From: Diphasiastrum complanatum
Lineage: Eukaryota > Streptophyta > Lycopodiopsida > Lycopodiales > Lycopodiaceae
Direction: 5' to 3'
Assembly (NCBI GenBank): GCA_029204225.1
Contig: CM055101.1
Span: forward strand, 33,857,683 to 33,921,682
DNA: 64,000 nt
Shown here: one piece after another, positions 62,757 through 64,000 of the stretch
Layout: every line of letters starts with the position of its first letter
Numbering within the stretch: position 1 is the first letter of the stretch
The notes under the pieces: generated by a model
The model's input: only the letters and a program-made list of their open reading frames with translations
What the model was told of the DNA's origin: nothing
Databases searched by the model: none
Translations under genes and position numbers: made by a program

Positions 62757-64000
62757 GCCATTAATGTGTAGTATCGGATCAACGCACGATAATGTTGATT
62801 TCTGGATCAGACCTCAGGTCGGACACATCGAAGAGATACCTGAGCTCAACAAATCTGTTAGTTGGTAGCGGATGGGCATGCACGAGTAGTAACGGATTGA
62901 AGAAAGTTGGTTTCGAATGCATTGAATCGCGTATCGCATGTATGCAAATAACTATAAGCAAAAAAATTTCAGCGCCGTCGATCAGTATATATAGAGAGAA
63001 TAAAAAAATGATTGCAAATGTGGTGGTTTGGATTTCCGAGGCTCGGATTACAATGATGATTACTCCAAGGCTTGTCAATCGAATCAAACTAAATCTCCAT
63101 CAGTCATCAAAATGATTAGTCCATATCGAATAAACCAGAATTAATTTCAAATAAAGTATGGTCACATCTACAATTAATGCTACAAAAGTATGCTATCACA
63201 CTTCTACCATTTAATGCTGAAATTGACAACGTTAAGCTTTAAATATCAGACCTTTTTTATATCCAATAATTATAATTTTGGAAAATTCCAAAGGCCAGAT
63301 TTTTACCCGATAGCTAATCGACGCACATATAAAGCATTTGAAAACTAGAGTTTGTATTCTCGCGTGCTCATCCGATATTGGACAGAATATGAATGATCAA
63401 AGCTTGATTCGATAGATTCTACATAACTTTGGCTAGTACGAAGAGTCTTCCAAATCAAGATTTGATCATGTAAATAGGGTGGGTCCAATAGTTTCAAAAA
63501 TTTCGATAATATTTTTGTTTCTGGAATAGCGATTCGACGTGCGCAACCCAAATGCAACATAACCATCGTCTGTCAGGCGCGTGATCCGATATCTCATACG
63601 TAGAAAAATCATACTGGAACGCATAATGAAAGACTTATGAAAATAGTCTGAATGAACATTATCTCAAATGAAAAAAATTTGTCTTTATGGTGCTTAAATA
63701 GGACGAGAGATTGTAATAATTCTCCTCGTACATGTTTTTCAATGATATCCATTAATCATTTGTTTATAATTGGCTTAATTATTATTCTAGGAGGCTAGTG
63801 ATTGTCTATTTAATGTATTCCGACGCAGGTACATATTCTAGGGTCAGGGCTAATGATGATTCGTTGAATCTAGTAATAGACTAGTTAATGTATTCCGACG
63901 TAGGTATAAATTGTCTCACTCTGATTGGTTAATAGATATAGGCTGTATTTCTCAATTCGTTATTTGACAAATGTATGGCTGTAATCAATAGGAATTGGCT
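62757..64000. other. Upstream of H3-like gene C, no gene recognised
   Basis: AT-rich. Contains further GATATCGG/CGCGC motifs (62772, 63366, 63535, 63580) and two copies of TAATGTATTCCGACGYAGGT near 63809 and 63886. Open frames at 62792-63115 and 63345-63566 show nothing family-like. A divergent gene may begin beyond the window, as at loci A and B. Confidence 0.5.

Noticed and set aside
61905-63600. CRISPR-like array from the GATATCGG motifs
   Set aside because: Orientation alternates, spacing is irregular and the window is eukaryotic.

Overview
This is a land-plant nuclear window. It is AT-rich and made mostly of Ty1/copia retrotransposons whose primer-binding sites match initiator Met tRNA (TGGTATCAGAGC). 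It also holds Ty3/gypsy pieces with a TGGYGYCGTT-type primer site, one CACTA DNA transposon, a MITE and a short tRNA-derived SINE. The species cannot be told from the sequence. Introns are GT-AG and there are no operons or ribosome-binding sites.

Under the transposons lies a second layer. Three divergent histone H3-like genes lie on the minus strand: A 1118-1500, B 14986-15519 plus 32155-32338, and C 62346-62756. Two of them (A and C) are followed on the same strand by a C48/Ulp1-type cysteine peptidase: a fragment at 770-849, and at 61536-62303 a multi-exon gene with recognisable HW and Q..SCGW active-site segments. Unknown intron-containing genes lie around them: gene A (+, 2227-2682), gene B (+, 32929-34451), gene B2 (-, 34487-38012) and gene C (+, 58372-60966). 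Nearly all carry one or a few stops or shifts. The repeated association of H3-like, C48 and unknown genes is the best candidate for an undescribed system, possibly cargo or genes of a large DNA element, or a degenerating tandem cluster.

Layout: 1-770 copia remnant in the C48 piece of locus A; 770-3358 locus A; 3359-14640 Ty3/gypsy pieces flanking Copia-A (minus, 3430-11717), which is itself split by a 3.7-kb CACTA element (3725-7423); 14986-32338 H3-like gene B, split by Copia-B (15520-32154). Copia-B contains a truncated non-autonomous element (LARD2), whose LTR contains LARD1 (19044-30661), whose LTR contains Copia-C (23811-30163). Then 32339-38012 genes B and B2; 38318-42507 Copia-E (minus), the apparent autonomous partner of the LARDs; 42508-47297 Copia-F (minus); 48179-54970 Copia-G (plus) with a MITE and a SINE inside; 54971-56100 a gypsy LTR and leader; 56210-58371 no recognised gene; 58372-62756 locus C; 62757-64000 no recognised gene.

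Most insertions can be proven from the sequence. Target-site duplications are visible for CACTA (TGA), Copia-B (CTTTG/CTTCG), LARD1 (AGTAT), Copia-C (AAATG), the MITE (9 bp), the SINE (16 bp) and a 1.2-kb insertion in gene C (8 bp). In several cases the interrupted reading frame continues across the insertion point, which gives a relative order of events.
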